From assembly GCA_031216445.1 (NCBI GenBank), contig CM062213.1, positions 14,199,501 to 14,263,500 of the forward strand: a stretch of DNA of 64,000 bases. The letters run 5' to 3'. The notes beneath the pieces are model-generated. The model saw only the letters and a list, made by a program, of their open reading frames with translations, made no database searches and was not told the DNA's origin. Below are positions 23,911 to 36,539 of the stretch, piece by piece. The translations under genes and the position numbers were made by a program. Position 1 is the first letter of the stretch; the number at the start of each line of letters is the position of its first letter. This DNA is from Lateolabrax maculatus. Lineage: Eukaryota > Chordata > Actinopteri > Acropomatiformes > Lateolabracidae.

Positions 23911-26900
23911 TTCATCCACCATTGTAAGTTGCAACCAAACAAAAGTGAGCCTAAAAAAAAAAGGCTGCGTGGCTCTGTTTCCAATACAGTGCACCAGGAG
24001 AGCATAGTTGACTGTTAAAATCACATCGCATCACAGTCCAAATCATCAAAACCATGAGTGTGCGCCTGTGTATGACTGTTACCTGTGGATATACTGCGAA
24101 ACGGTTCTGGCTAGTTGTTTGCCCTGTAAACATTTTAGATGGGGCTATAATGTGCCTGTCATGTTGAGGCAACATCACTACATTGTGTGCTTGACCTAAG
24201 CTGTCTTTTACTTCTGTGTTTCATAGTAAAGAACTAATCTTTGCCACTCACTAGAAGACAAACATCAGTGCTTAAATAGTGTCATGATGACAGTTGTATA
24301 GCACAGCCTCATTAATGCTATGTTTTTCAGTTGGATATTTCTGGAACGTTAACATTTTGCGCTGTTGCACATAACATGTTAGAATTATTCTGCTTGAGCA
24401 GCTGTACAGTAAAGCGCTTGAGGCTTGACTCCCTATTTCTGGATGGGGCAGAGGAGGGAGTGTTGGGGGGAGGAAGAGGCTGAAGTCGTTGTGACTGAGT
24501 CATTGGTTTAGCTAATGATGCAATTAGAGTGCTGCACTTTGCATCTCCTGATTAGATCCCCTACTTGACTTGGTCTGCGGACAATAAAGACTGAATTTGC
24601 TTTTCTGAGTTACTTTGGCAGATACATTTCAAAAGGTAATAGACGATTTGCGAGCAATTGGGATTTCCTCAAACATCAACATTTTTTGTGTCATCAGCAA
24701 TGAATGAACGATAGATTTGTCGATCTCTGGCACTTCATCCAATGTGGAATCTGAATTATAGCTCTTGGAGTTTGTACAGTTTGGACCACTATAGGTCAGT
24801 CATTCCTATACTTAACTTTGATAGACATTTCATGTCAAATTTAGGGTATAAAGTTTTCAATATATTAACTCATTATTATATTCACTTACCAATGTGCACA
24901 TTAGCATAATGAAACAGGATCACCATCAAATCAATATAAAGCTCTGTTCCAAAGATATATATATAAAAAAAAGTAACTTTGTGAGTGATGATATACTGTT
25001 TTGGTATTGCTGCCTTATTTGCTTTAAACTGATCAGTATGAATGTGTTTGTTTTAGAAACCATTTTAGCCCAATTAATTACTCTAAACCAGAGACATGGT
25101 CTGGAAAAATTCTCTGATGGCATCTACAAATACAAAGATGGACTTAATTGTGGAGAGAGGAGAACATGACAAGGTAATTGCTTAGATACTTTAGACTTTT
25201 ATCTAGAATATTTTCAAACGCAAAGGTTAATCAGAAACGCTGAACTCTGCTGTCCAGAGTTACACTTATCACTTATCACATCACTGTTATTAGGTTGTCT
25301 GCCTGCTCTTGTAATTAGTGTTTCCATAAACAAAATAGGGCTTCAGGGCTTTAAATCTTCATAAATCTACATGTATGTTTTTATGTGTTGGTGATGGCTG
25401 TAACTTGATTAGTATTTGCACTGACTTTATTAAAGGAGTATCCTCCAGATGAGACCGACTCCTTAGGTCATGTACAATAAGCAGAAGTAAGCAGATCTGT
25501 TTTAAGCTACAAAAGAGGACCCTAAACCAAAACGGGAACAACATTACCTTAATTGACATGTTTGTTGTATGGAATTACTGCATTTGTATGTCTGCTGTAT
25601 GTTAGTAAAGGTGAGCAAAATACACAAGTTCAGATGCTATGCAGTCCCATGGTGACCTGCTAGATGTGCAGCATCAACTGTTTGCTGTAGCTGAAGTTCC
25701 TTCAGTCCTGGAATAATTGGTAATCACATCATTCATATACTGTGTTGGCAAGAAAAAAACGATCCACTGGGGATCAACACATATTGTTTTTTGAAGCTGA
25801 AGCCAATATTTGCTACTATCCTATCCTATCCTTTCCTAGCCAATTCTTTATTATAGCCACATTCACTTCATGTCACCTGTGTACATGACTTTCTGCATTC
25901 TGGTGGGAATTTTGCAGTAGAGTGTATTGTGAAGTACTGGTTTAAAATTGAATGATGATTTTTTTTCAGTATACCTAGATCATATTTCTTTGGCATAATC
26001 ACGGCCCTCTATGAACTCCAGATTTGAGATCTGAGAGTAGTTCAACGCTTTTCCCTTTCATGTCTTTAGATTATCTAATTGTGTATTAAGCTTAAAGTCC
26101 TAAACTAAAGCTACAGCATGGCATCATCACCCTTTCCTGTGGTCAGTCCGAGACATCAGTCAATACTGCATCTTTACACTCTCATCTACCAGGAGCTGAT
26201 CAAGGATTGTGTGGCTTTTTGTGTTGTACAAGAAGTTACAGACTAATTCCTCAGAGCTTGTAATTTTGTTTACTTAATGCCCATCACTTGCTCTGTTCTC
26301 AGTGTGGTAATCCCAGTGAGACCGTGCAGACTGTAGTACTAAAAGCTTTCTCTTCAGCAATACCCAAAGGAGCTCTGAGTCAACTCAATATGGGGCTGAA
26401 AGTATAACCAACTGCATATAAACTCTTGTTTTTTTTCTGCAAGCTAACTCTGTTTTTTCTATTACTGGTGGCCATGCATTCTACGGCAATGACTATTACA
26501 ATTACTAGCTAATTTGTAACAGTGATTGAAAGGGGAAGATTTCCCATTTGATCTTTGCAAAAAAAAGGGGGGTCAGCATCTTGCGTGGAAGCTTTCAAAG
26601 ATTCACTTGCTGTAGAAAAAATGCAATAGTGTTAAAGTAAGCATTACATGTATTGTATATTTAAGTGGAAGTAAATTCTCCTTGTCTCCTTGAGGGATTG
26701 CAGACCCTTGGAAAAGAAGTGATGATCAATAAATCTGGAGACGCATTGATAAAGCTGTGTTTTAGATATCTGCATTATTCTGCGCCAAGCATTATAGCAG
26801 GTAAGCTGCACTAGTTTAAAAGTAAACACATGGTGCAATTCCAAGAAATATACAATACAGCTGTACAGTGGACACCTAAACTAACTAATGCAGTCCTACT

Positions 26901-26920
26901 TTAAAATGAGTAAAGCCAAT
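23911..26920. other. intronic or intergenic stretch
   Basis: Apart from the exon candidate at 25057-25173 and a short TATCC-repeat patch near 25814-25835, nothing is recognised. Composition is AT-rich and open frames are short. Confidence 0.55.
25057..25173 (+). other. candidate exon, probably 5' UTR, with a short upstream frame
   Basis: The acceptor TTTGTTTTAG and donor CAAG|GTAATT bracket 117 bases. From an ATG near the middle, a frame reads MVWKNSLMASTNTKMDLIVE and then RGEHDK to the exon end. If spliced to the kcnab2 exon at 55556 the frame meets TGA after two codons, so it would act as an upstream open frame rather than a kcnab2 N-terminus. It could instead be the first coding exon of a gene whose other exons I did not recognise. 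Confidence 0.35.
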
Positions 26921-26923
26921 GTA

Positions 26924-27945
26924 GACGGGTGACAAATTAAAGGAAAAACCTAAATAAATGAGTGGTGAAACATAATGAATGCAGATGCTTCCATACTGGT
27001 GCACTGCATGTTTATTAATTGAGCAATTAACATCAAATCATGCTCTGTGACATCTATAGAAATGCTGAACAGGCCCAGTTGACTCTAATTTTGTATCAAG
27101 ATGGCAAGAGGAAAAGATCCAAGTGACTTTGAAAGAGGGTTCATTGTCGGGGCACGGATGGCAGGAGCTCCAGTCAGAGAGACTGTTCAGCTGGCTAGTG
27201 TTTCAATAGTATCAGTGTCTAAAGTGACATCTGCATTTAGATCTATGGGAAAGACCTCAGTAAAAAGGGTCAGAAGTTGTGGTTGACAGCACACATTTTA
27301 TAACCGTGATGCTCGTGCATTACTGCGATATGTAAGGAAAGACCGAAGACTCAGGTGACTGAGAATATCAATGCAGTACGTGTTCAGACTGTGTGAGCAG
27401 GAACAGGCCGTCAACAACTACATAGAGAGAGATCTTATAGTAGGGTAGTAGTGCATAAACCCCTCCTTACAAAGATGAATGCACATCACATTTGAGAGTT
27501 CAGTGGTGATAAAACCATAGGAACTACAGAGATGTGGGGGGAAAAAGTGATATGGTCAGATGAGCCGTCCTTCACCATATTCTTGACAAGTGGGCGAGTG
27601 CAGCATACACCAAGAGAACCGTACAGGCTTGAATGCGTGACCCCTACAGTGAGGGGATCCGGTGGCTTTGTTTTGCTGTGGGGGGCATTTTGCTTGCATG
27701 GTTTCGGTCCACTTGTCACCTTAGAAGGAAAGGGTCACTGCAAATCGATACAGTGTTTTTCTGGTTGATAACCTTTATGCTATGACGAAACATTTCTATC
27801 CAGATGGGATTGGTCTCTTCCAAGATGACAATGCCCCTCTCCATAGGGCACAAGGGGTCACTGAATGGTTTGATGAGTATGAAAGTTACGTGAGCCCAAT
27901 TGAACAGCTGTGGGAGATTATGGACATTGTGTTGAGAGATAGATA
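26924..27945 (+). mobile_element. degenerate Tc1/mariner-like transposon, 3'-truncated
   Basis: The left end carries the terminal motif GACGGGTGACAAATTAAAGG seen in fish Tc1-like elements. A decayed transposase follows, and homology ends after a PIEQLWEIM segment where AGATAGATA simple sequence begins. No matching right inverted repeat was found. The element is dead: the frame breaks several times and the 3' end is missing. Confidence 0.85.
27101..27940 (+). pseudogene. Tc1-like transposase pseudogene
   Basis: The open start, MARGKDPSDFERGFIVGARM, is the hallmark N-terminus of one fish Tc1 family and continues through the helix-turn-helix DNA-binding region (VSIVSVSKVTSAFRSMGKT). A stop follows after 61 codons. 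Downstream in other frames the catalytic-core landmarks persist: VIWSDE, with an acidic residue of the DDE/D triad, then an SGR motif, and FQDDNAP, which includes another catalytic aspartate. Such transposases cut and paste DNA at TA sites. With several stops and frameshifts and a missing C-terminus, this copy cannot encode a working enzyme. Confidence 0.88.
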
Positions 27946-28417
27946 GATATATATTAAAATAAATAAGTGTGCATATAAGCTAATATAGAACCCAAACATT
28001 GAATGCCCACTGAATAAAGAAATGAAATAACATAAAAAAAAATTTAAAAAATGAACATGCTTGCTCAACCAATTAAACTGGACATTAATTTAAGACATAA
28101 CTATAATAAATTATTAAACTATTTTCCTCTAAAACATTTTGTTCTAAACTCAACAAGAACATCTCTTAACATACATTATTGAAAGAAAACATCTGGGGGA
28201 AAACAACTAAAATAATTAAAGAAGTATAAATGTAACATGGCAATTTAAAATAACTGTAGGCTTATGTCTCCCATTATAATCATCAAGGCCCTCGACTCTG
28301 CCCAGCAAATGCATGCAGTGATCAGTAGTATGAGGTGAAAAATTTAAACAGAGTAGGGCCACTAAATCAAGAGAAAATTAGATAAATTCAATCAAAATTT
28401 ACCCCAGTCATTTAAAA

Positions 28418-28760
28418 TGCCCTTGAAAGCAGTGCGATTCCAGTGGCGTCCGGTGAGCACTCTCTGTCTCCAGGCCATACCCATATCTGCAGCAGGTGAA
28501 CATCCTCTGGCATGTTCGATCAAGCCAGGTAAGGGAAGTCAGCAAATCAGTTCCGCAACTTTCGGGATAAGGATTGGCTCTAAGGCATGGCTCGGTCGGG
28601 CCGGGGGAGAAGCCGCCCCGTTGCCCTGTTTCTTCCGTGGTACCTTGTGCATCATATGGTGGAGGTTTTTGTGGGCCGCTGTCCGACATTGGTGGACGGC
28701 TGGGCGGTGGCGGCAACTCTGGACGCGCGTCAGGCCCTATACAATTTATCGGTCAGCACT
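28418..28760 (+). pseudogene. 28S rRNA-derived fragment (degenerate)
   Basis: Several diagnostic stretches match vertebrate 28S rRNA in the right order and on the same strand: CTTGAAAGC, GTGGCGTCCGGTGAGC, CCATACCCATATCTGCAGCA, GGTGAACATCCTCTGGCATG, GGTAAGGGAAGTCAGCAA, GGGATAAGGATTGGCTCTAA, GGCTCGGTCGGGCCGGGG, then after a GC-rich expansion-like part GGCGGCAACTCTGGACGCGCG. It lies roughly in the middle-to-3' half of 28S. Substitutions and missing blocks show it is not part of a working rDNA unit. It could be a retroposed or recombined rDNA piece, or the head of an rRNA-derived SINE. The open frames here on both strands are by-products of the rRNA sequence. Confidence 0.85.
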
Positions 28761-29289
28761 AGTTTCAATTGGTGTTTATTATCTTTCTGTACACACCGTG
28801 ACCTTGCATAGTTGAGTGTGGATGTTGCCGTACGTTGTTGTCATATGACATTTAGGTATGTGTTTGGGGCCTCAACCTTGATATGGCAGCAGGCAGGTAT
28901 GGGTTACAGTTAATGGAAACAGTTGTTTTTTATACTTCCCAGCTGGTATTGAGGAGGGCAAACACTCAATCACGCGTCACCCCTCCCTTATGCAGTTGTC
29001 TGGCAGAGTGTCACATGCAGTCTAGAGCCTACCGCATTAGGCATACATAGCACAGAGCCAACCCTCACACCATTCAGTATGAACATGGAGTCATAGGTAG
29101 GATATTTTGGGAGTTTGTGTCTAGTTGTCTGTGGAACTATGGAAACAGTGGATTTTGTAGCAGTGTTCATGTGCATTTTTTTTTTCTTTGTTAGCTCCCA
29201 GTTGCAGATGGTGCAAAATCAGTCACCCAGTATCATTTTATACAATTTATAAAAGGTACATTAAATGCTTTAGATGTATTTTTTGTTTG

Positions 29290-29550
29290 GCAGGACTGAA
29301 TGGACTTGTGCGGTTTGCCTTCGACTCTGTAGTTATTGTGGATGTGGGTGAAGGTCTTTTGCTGTGGCCCCATCAGACTGTCTGGCAGATACCCTGCCAT
29401 GTTTGGTATCATGATTGGAGAGGAGCGAGCTGTGGAGCCATAGTCTGACTGGAAGCAGAAGTTGGAGATGCCGTGACTGGGCTTGAGCTCAGAGAGAAAG
29501 GCCAGGGACAGTGGTGCGCAACAGTGAAGCTGTAGCTGTCCCCTCAGGCA
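29290..29550 (-). CDS. coding-like exon or pseudogene, product not recognised
   Basis: On the minus strand an acceptor ending in TTGCCCAG (29558-29551) opens a frame of about 87 codons with codon use typical of real exons (mostly G or C at third positions over some 60 codons). It includes LKPSHGISNFCFQSDYG, then IPNMAGYLPDSLMGPQQ, then TFTHIHNNYRVEGKPHKS. GC content and codon quality fall right after QSC, so the coding similarity seems to end near 29290. No convincing donor or stop is found exactly there. It may be the terminal exon of a nested or neighbouring minus-strand gene, or a processed-pseudogene fragment. I could not assign a family. Confidence 0.45.
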
Positions 29551-29982
29551 CTGGGCAACACACACAAATACATACATACACACAGGGTGCGGCAAATCCA
29601 TTAATACACATCTAAAGGAAAGTGATCTGAACACCACACTGACAACAAACATAATCCAAAAAGGTAGATCATGTCTAAGAATATTATTTTTTGGAAGTAG
29701 ATGTTCTTAGAAATCACTTCCCACAAACTAGGCAGAGAATGCAGAATGTGTGATCTTTCATTCCCATCATCCCTCGAAGGTGTCGTCTCTGAGCCCAACC
29801 ACCTGTTACCTGATGCCATTTTGTAGTGAAAACCATATTGAACAAATCTGGATTCCCTGCACTTAATATCATCATCGTTCTACTAGCACTAGGAGCAGGT
29901 AGGGTTGCTAGAAACCACTATGACACAAACTGACTGCAGTGATTCTGTGCTTGGGTGTGTAGTTATGGAAAACTTAAAGATG

Positions 29983-30000
29983 CCACACACACACACACAC
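29983..30000. repeat. (CA)n microsatellite
   Basis: Nine CA units. Confidence 0.8.
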
Positions 30001-33000
30001 TGCCATATGTATGTGTTTTTACGAGCATCTAAACAGTTGACTAAAATGATTAAGCATCCAGTAGGTTTACAAAACCTTCAAAATTACTTTTATGTTTGAT
30101 CCTAAAGTGCATTTAATAGCAAATTTGAGGTCAAGACAGCTTGAGTTGTATTTTTGATATAGTGTTGATCAATATATAAAAATAATTTTGCTTCAGATTT
30201 TGCCCTGGCCTCCTCTTTAAGTTTGTATTCACAGTACCTTATTATCTCAATGAAATGTACTGAAACAAATGTATATGTGACACAAAAAAAAAGGCAATTT
30301 ATTATGGCCGGTAACAAATGTGCTTGGCCGGTGAGTGGAAAAGTTAATTTCAGACACTGAGTCAGATAGTCAGTTAAATCAATTTGTTTAAACATCAATA
30401 TCATTAAGTCAGATTTCCATATCTGCTTTGCAGCAGTGATTTCATAGCTCATTGATTTGTGCTAGCATTACTCGCAAATGCTATCAGCAAAGTGGGGTCA
30501 GTTTCACAGAAACTGAAGCACTTTTGAATTCTGAATAGCTGAAGATAGTAATTGGTTAGCAGTCAATATGATTGGTATCTTAAATCTTGAACATTCCCCT
30601 TTAAAGGAGGAGAGTAAAATAGGCATCTTATGCTTACAAGGGGAGCATTTGATTTGATGTACGGTAGTATATATTATGTAATAAGTTATTGATTCTCGTA
30701 GGGAAGTGATCCTCTCACTTAACCCCCCTCTACATGAAGTCGATGGTGCACTGCCAATGAACAGACCAGGACCTGGTAGGGATTTTATGGCAGGCTCAAA
30801 GACACTTCACCTAATAGCGAGCTACTTGTCGGCGTTTGGACCAGGTTCTGCCAGATTTGTTTAGTTGCAGTGTAGATTACATGCTGTGCATGTTAATTTG
30901 ACCTTTTAGCATGATAAAGCATTTGATTTACGGGTGTAACATAATATTCCCCCCTTCTCTCTGAGCTATAGCCAGCTTGCAGAGCCGTGTTTACTTGCTA
31001 TGCCACCAATCAACTTTGAGCCAATTTCAATCAGTTCCCAAAGGAAACCATGAATCTCTTGTGTTGTATGGTGTCACTGAATTTAAAATAAACACACATG
31101 CATCTTGCTTGCTTTCTTCTGGCCCACCCTTCACCATTTACAGCTCACTCTGATTCACTGAATGCATGCTTACTCAAATGCTGACAGTGCAATGGCAGGT
31201 GGGTGTGTGAAGAGGAAAGAGGGAGGGGCGTTTCCTTTTAATGCATCTGCTCTGCTCAGTGACTCCCCAAGCTCACACATTTATTCCGTCTCTTCTCTCC
31301 GTCTCTTTCTTTCTCCCTGTTCCCCGTCCCTGTCCTGTCTGTCTTGTGTCACTTTCTTCTGTCTTTCTGTATTTCTGTCCTTCTCGTGTCAGACGTACAT
31401 GCTCATCTCACATAATCTTGGTCACACAGGATCTCACATTCACCAGTCTTATATCATTCCTCTTCCCTCTCCTCTCTCTGTTTTTTTTCTGCTCAATCTC
31501 TTGGATTTTGGCTGCTGCTCCTCCATCACAGCTACTGTACTCTGCATTCACTCCCTGGTTCTGCTCACTGCGTCAGGAATCAGCAGCAGACTGAGGTGGG
31601 TGTTTTGAGAGCCTCATCGCTAGGTCTGAGGCTACATGTCTTTGGCATCTCTCTCTCTCTCTCTCTTCCTCTTACTCACCCCTCTCTCTTCCTGCCTCTT
31701 GTCACTTTGCTCCGTCAGTGAGAGTCGGGCTGATCGTGCTCGTCTGTTCCTACAGGGGACCAAATGCCATACAATCTGTATGCAGCAGCATTTAACATTT
31801 TCCCACATTATGCTAGCGAAGTAGCGTATTTACCTCTCCAGTTTTCTCTGACCGTCTCAGAGCTGTCAGTGCAGTTGATAGTGCTGCTGCCGCTGCTGCA
31901 TTGAAAACAGTCTTTGCATACCTTATTATACTGGCATGTATTTTGCTCTCTCTTTCTCTCTCTCTTCTGTCTCTACTCAATTGCTCTCCTCTGTCTGAAT
32001 GTCTGTCATGTTTTATGCATGCTCTGTCCTTTTGAATTCTTGCCAGAGATTTGGCCGCATGCTGTAGGATTTTTTTTTTTTAAAGAACCACCTTAAAATA
32101 GCCAGGGTGAAAGACGTATGCAGGTTTGAGCAACAATCCACATGCGCATTCGCACAAGCGGTTCGACTCCTTTTCACCTTACCTGCCCCGTTGCAGTTAC
32201 TGCAGTTCCATCTGTTGCAGTTGCCACAGCCAGCAACACTTGAAGCCAGGCTTCAACTGTTCTCACAGTGTTGTGATGTGTGTTGCTGAGAGGTTGTGAC
32301 AGTCATCTGTGCCTGGCCGCATGTGTTACCGTGTCATTTAAATGTGTGTTTTTGTGTGGGTGTTCATGCTGAGGTTGTTGTGGGCCAGTATCTCTGCATG
32401 CCTGTGTGTGCTCATACACGTTTGTGCGTGTGTGTGCACTCTTGTTACAATATATGTGCTTGCCTGCCCATGGGCTCTGGTCCAAGAGGAAAGCACAGAA
32501 GAGGCAGGCTGCAGGGGTTCAGTTTGGTGCAGTAAGCTGTTGAATGCTCCGTAACGAGAAAAAGGCAGATTCATGTGCTGGTGTGTCCTTTCACTGGGCT
32601 GCTACATCGATATTGCAGAAAGCGTGGCTTTTTCTGAAATGTCTGCAATTAATTTGTCCTTGAATAGCCAAACTCTTAAAGTCAAATTGTTGTTGTTGTT
32701 GTTAATACTAATATATAACTGTATTTTCAATTTTAGTGTGACAATGCTAGAACAGTAACAAGGTTTTTCATTATTCTGTCTTTGTTGTATTGTATTTTAG
32801 GTAAAGGCATTGCGAGGCCGAACAAAGAATACTACTAACAATACTTCAAACAAAATGTCTTTAAAGAAATACTATCTGACCTCCTATGACAGTAGGAAAG
32901 GCAGATTCATCTGGAATTTGCAGAAGTGCTTTGGTAAAGTGTCATCCCTAATACTTGTTATTCTAGAAACAAAGGAGACACTACTTCTCTGGTGATGTTG

Positions 33001-33590
33001 CAATTATGCTAAGTCTGCTGATTTAAAAGTGAACAGTTGACACACTTTTGAGCAGTTACTATACACAGTAAGATAGCAATTACATAAATTAATTCCTGTG
33101 AGGTTTGTATGCTTCTGGGACACAGCCATCTTTAGCAGACAAACTAGGTGCAACCAAATGCTACTGTAGTTTGAAGCATTAATGAAGAGGGCAGCATAGT
33201 ATTCACCACAAAAGAAATTGCACAGATATAGGAACACAGCGTTCCTATATCATCCAGCATTATAGATGATATATTGATATTAATATTGTCCGCATTTGTT
33301 TTTTGATCATCATATTGTGATATTGTCCTTTTCTGGCACAGCTGTTGTTGGTTTTTATTGGCTCCATTGTGTTTCCAACTGCTTCTTAAACTACAGTGTC
33401 TTGCTTGTATTTATACACATGTCAAATACACAAGACAAACCTTTTTAAAGTTAGAGCTGTTTTGAAGGCACTTTTGACTGAGCTTGGCTGACACCTCATC
33501 TACACCAGCCACACGGTTAAAGCAGCAAGTCAACAGCTAGTTACCCGTCCACATCTACACTGAATATGCTCATCCATAGTAGGGATCAGG
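30001..33590. other. intronic or intergenic stretch, CT-rich in part
   Basis: The region 31,270-31,720 is pyrimidine-rich and gives long serine/leucine/phenylalanine frames (up to 148 codons) that look like composition artefacts. A GT-rich patch lies near 32,340-32,450. No exon is supported. Confidence 0.55.
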
Positions 33591-33591
33591 G

Positions 33592-33890
33592 TAACAATTA
33601 CTTTCATGATTGATTAATCCAACTTTTGTTCTAGATGAATCATTTGGTCTTCAAAATGTACTTTAAAAGGAACTAATGAAAAATGCACATCATAATTTCT
33701 CAGAAAGATTTTTGTGACAAACAGTCCAAAACCCAAAGATATTAATTTTCTTACATAGAAGACTAAAAAAAACATAGCAGAAATTTACATTTGAGAAACT
33801 GGAACTGGGGAATTTTTAACATTTAAAAAAATAAAATGATAAATGATCAATTGATTATCAAAATTAAGCCTAATCATTGTTGAAGCATAA
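33592..33890. mobile_element. fish MITE of the GATTAATC...AATTGATTATCAAAA type
   Basis: The piece runs from AATTACTTTCATGATTGATT through TTTGGTCTTCAAAATG, CAGTCCAAAACCCAAAGATA and TTTGAGAAACTGGAAC to ATTGATTATCAAAATTA. This follows the order of a very abundant teleost non-autonomous DNA transposon. The first 20 bases and the end are roughly inverted. A related, more decayed copy lies at 53,158-53,350. Confidence 0.65.
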
Positions 33891-36456
33891 AAAGTAACTT
33901 TGGGTTACTCTCGTAACGCTTAGTGTAATGCAAGTCGTTAAGCAGCCAGTATAGATTGCTATGTTGAATGTCTATCTGTTTCACGTTTGACATTTCACTC
34001 TAAACTAGAGTAACTAACTAATGTAGGTCCTGACACTCTGCAGTTTTTACAGCCTGGTCTGCTGGATGCTCCAGTGGGGGTGTTTCCTAAACTGAGCTCA
34101 GTAATCATTCCGCAGTTGAGATTTAGCAGCCTGTCTAGCTTCATTAGCCCTGTTTTGGAGCTCCCAAGGGGCATCACACTCACACAAACACACACACAAA
34201 CATAGACACACTAACACACACACACACACAAGAACTTATCACACGTTAGTTTTGCAGGTGTGTTTTCCTCCATCCATAGTTCCTGTATTTTTCATCTATT
34301 TTTGCTTAAGAAACAAGAGAGGATTCTGGCTAAATTAGACTTGATGATGGCTGAACTGGGCTAAAAGTTTCCATGTCAAAATCATGATTTGAAAGAGTGC
34401 AGTTTTCTAATTGTAGGAGCTGCGATTCAATTACAAGTTACAATATTAAAGGCCTTTAAAACATATTTTCTCAATCAGCGTCCTTTTCAACTGCCTGACA
34501 TGAACACACAGGTTCCTGACAAAGTTGGAACTGTTTTGGTAATTTCATATTAGACTATGAATGTAATCTCTGCTGTTCTGTCTGTGGTATTTCCACTAGT
34601 TTGAAGTGGGTGAGGCTCAGTAAGAAAAAGGCGATGTCATGTCCTTCTGTGAATCAGTCAGGATTTAGCAATATTTAAATCAAGATGTGATGACAGTTGC
34701 TGAGTTTGCTTATGTTACCAGGCCGCTGTCAAATCTGATCAAACAGCACCCACACAGACCTGATGAAGCAGCTTAGTTTTTGAGTGATACATTTTTCTTT
34801 ACTTAGGCATGAAAATGTAATGGTATGGAAAAATTTAAGATTAAGCTATACAAAGTTTGTGGATGTTTAGTTGTCAACCATCAGCTTTGTTGGCTATTAA
34901 GACAACTGTCGTTAGCAAATGTAGCTGTAGTTTATTGATCCATGAGCAAAACTGCAAAATAAAACTCTTGGCTGTTGTCTGGTTAATATGCTTTCTGCAT
35001 ATTGGTGTCTATAGTATTTATGCTCGACCTAAAATGGTTTTATGGAGTAAAAATACCACTTTGTCTTATTTTGATGTTTGGTAAGATAAGGGCTGTGTCT
35101 TTTTGCTGTTAACAACACTAACAGAGAGCGGAGTCTTTTTCTACATTAATGGTCTGGCTGGTTACATTGTGTTGTTTTTTTAAGCAAGTAGATAGCAACT
35201 AGCCAGGTAGTTGTTGAGTGAATGAATGACAGACACTTGGCGGATAGTGATCAGTTTTCGGAATCGCTTAACACATCACATATCATGGTTTTAAGCGTAC
35301 TACTTTTATTGTTAGAGTATATTGGTTATTTAAATAGGCAGCACCATTATAACAAAGGACATTTTGGGAGACCTTAAATCTAGAGGAAGATAGTGGGACA
35401 TTTACCGTGCATTTTTCCAGTTTGAACACCGTAGCTATGACTGTGTTGTCATTAACGGTCTTGCTCTTAGTGTCTCAGACAAGACAGACATCAATAACTT
35501 ACAGTAGTTCCAGTTGTGGTGGATTTTCCTGATGTGATTACTAAGAAAGACTGACTCCCTGGCTTGTCAGTTGTTTGTTCCCATGAGATGTAATGTTTCT
35601 TCAAAGGAGACTGGAGGCCTTTCTCAATACAGAGAACGGCAAGTTAGGACTCATGTACTTGAAGGTTCAACACAGGAGTCCACACTCCAGAGGATGGCGT
35701 GACGGAAAACATTCAATTTGCAATGGGGACAGCAGCGCTCTTGCTAACATCGCTAGCTCTGCTCAGCTCTGGTGATTACACTTCAACACAGCGACTGTAC
35801 CTTACTGTAGTGTGACCAAATAAGCCCAACTCTAACATTTTATTGAATTGTGGAGATACCTGTATAAGGATCCTAAAGACCTCACAAACCTGAAAACATT
35901 GGAGCAAATAGGCTTTATTTGGATACATTGACCACATATTCTAAATGTTTATTTTCTCGCCTGGAAAAAAATACCAAAACAAAAAGTGTGATTGACTATT
36001 GTGATACTTGTTGTTTCGTGGTCTTTTGATAACAGTGTCAGGCCTAAACAGCTGCTGATTTAAATTTCATCTCCCTTAAGGTTGTCTTAAGACATTTTGA
36101 ATGGGCCAGTCCTGACTACTATAAATACTATGCCCTTGCTCTGTGGCAGGTGGCCTATTGTATGTCCTTGGAACTTAATAAATCACTGTAATGGAGAAAA
36201 TCCCCAGAAATATTCCCACACAATGATGGATAATGTGTTGGTTGGCTAACAAAGAGCTTAAGTTACAGCCTTAAGTGTTATTAAAATGGCTGTTTGCTGG
36301 GAAATGTCTGCTGCTGAGTGTTCTTAGTTCAGTCCCACAGCATGGGAAAATGTTTTGGAGGATAAAAGTGTGTCACCTGACTGGTTTGAAAATTTGAATC
36401 CTGAATAGGGCTGGGCAATGCTTCATCATTCTAAATAAATCTAAATAAATAAGTTA
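33891..36456. other. intronic or intergenic stretch
   Basis: Nothing beyond a short CA tract was recognised. Open frames such as 35593-35775 lack family resemblance. Confidence 0.55.
34184..34231. repeat. imperfect (CA)n microsatellite
   Basis: CACA-rich stretch interrupted by AACA and TAGACA. Confidence 0.75.
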
Positions 36457-36539
36457 CAATTGACCAAAATCTGTCAGAAAATAAAATCTTACTTTTATCA
36501 ATATCATCCTTCCTACTTTCCTAAAGTATGTGTTCAGTA

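Noticed and set aside
25098..25173. N-terminus MVWKNSLMASTNTKMD... as part of the kcnab2 protein
   Set aside because: Splicing to 55556 gives AGG CCC TGA, a stop after two codons, and the classical ATG at 55647 has in-frame stops just upstream.
27101..27286. Intact small DNA-binding gene
   Set aside because: It is the first part of a Tc1 transposase that continues, broken, downstream.
28408..28815. Frames of 102 and 132 codons on opposite strands
   Set aside because: They lie within the 28S rRNA-derived segment and its edge.
31162..31608. 148-codon plus-strand open frame, the longest in the window
   Set aside because: It lies in CT-rich sequence and encodes mostly Ser, Leu, Phe and Cys. 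A second frame is open over the same bases, and there are no splice sites or domain.
32150..32180. tRNA-like B box (GGTTCGACTCC)
   Set aside because: There is no A box at the right distance and no cloverleaf could be formed, although a T-run follows.
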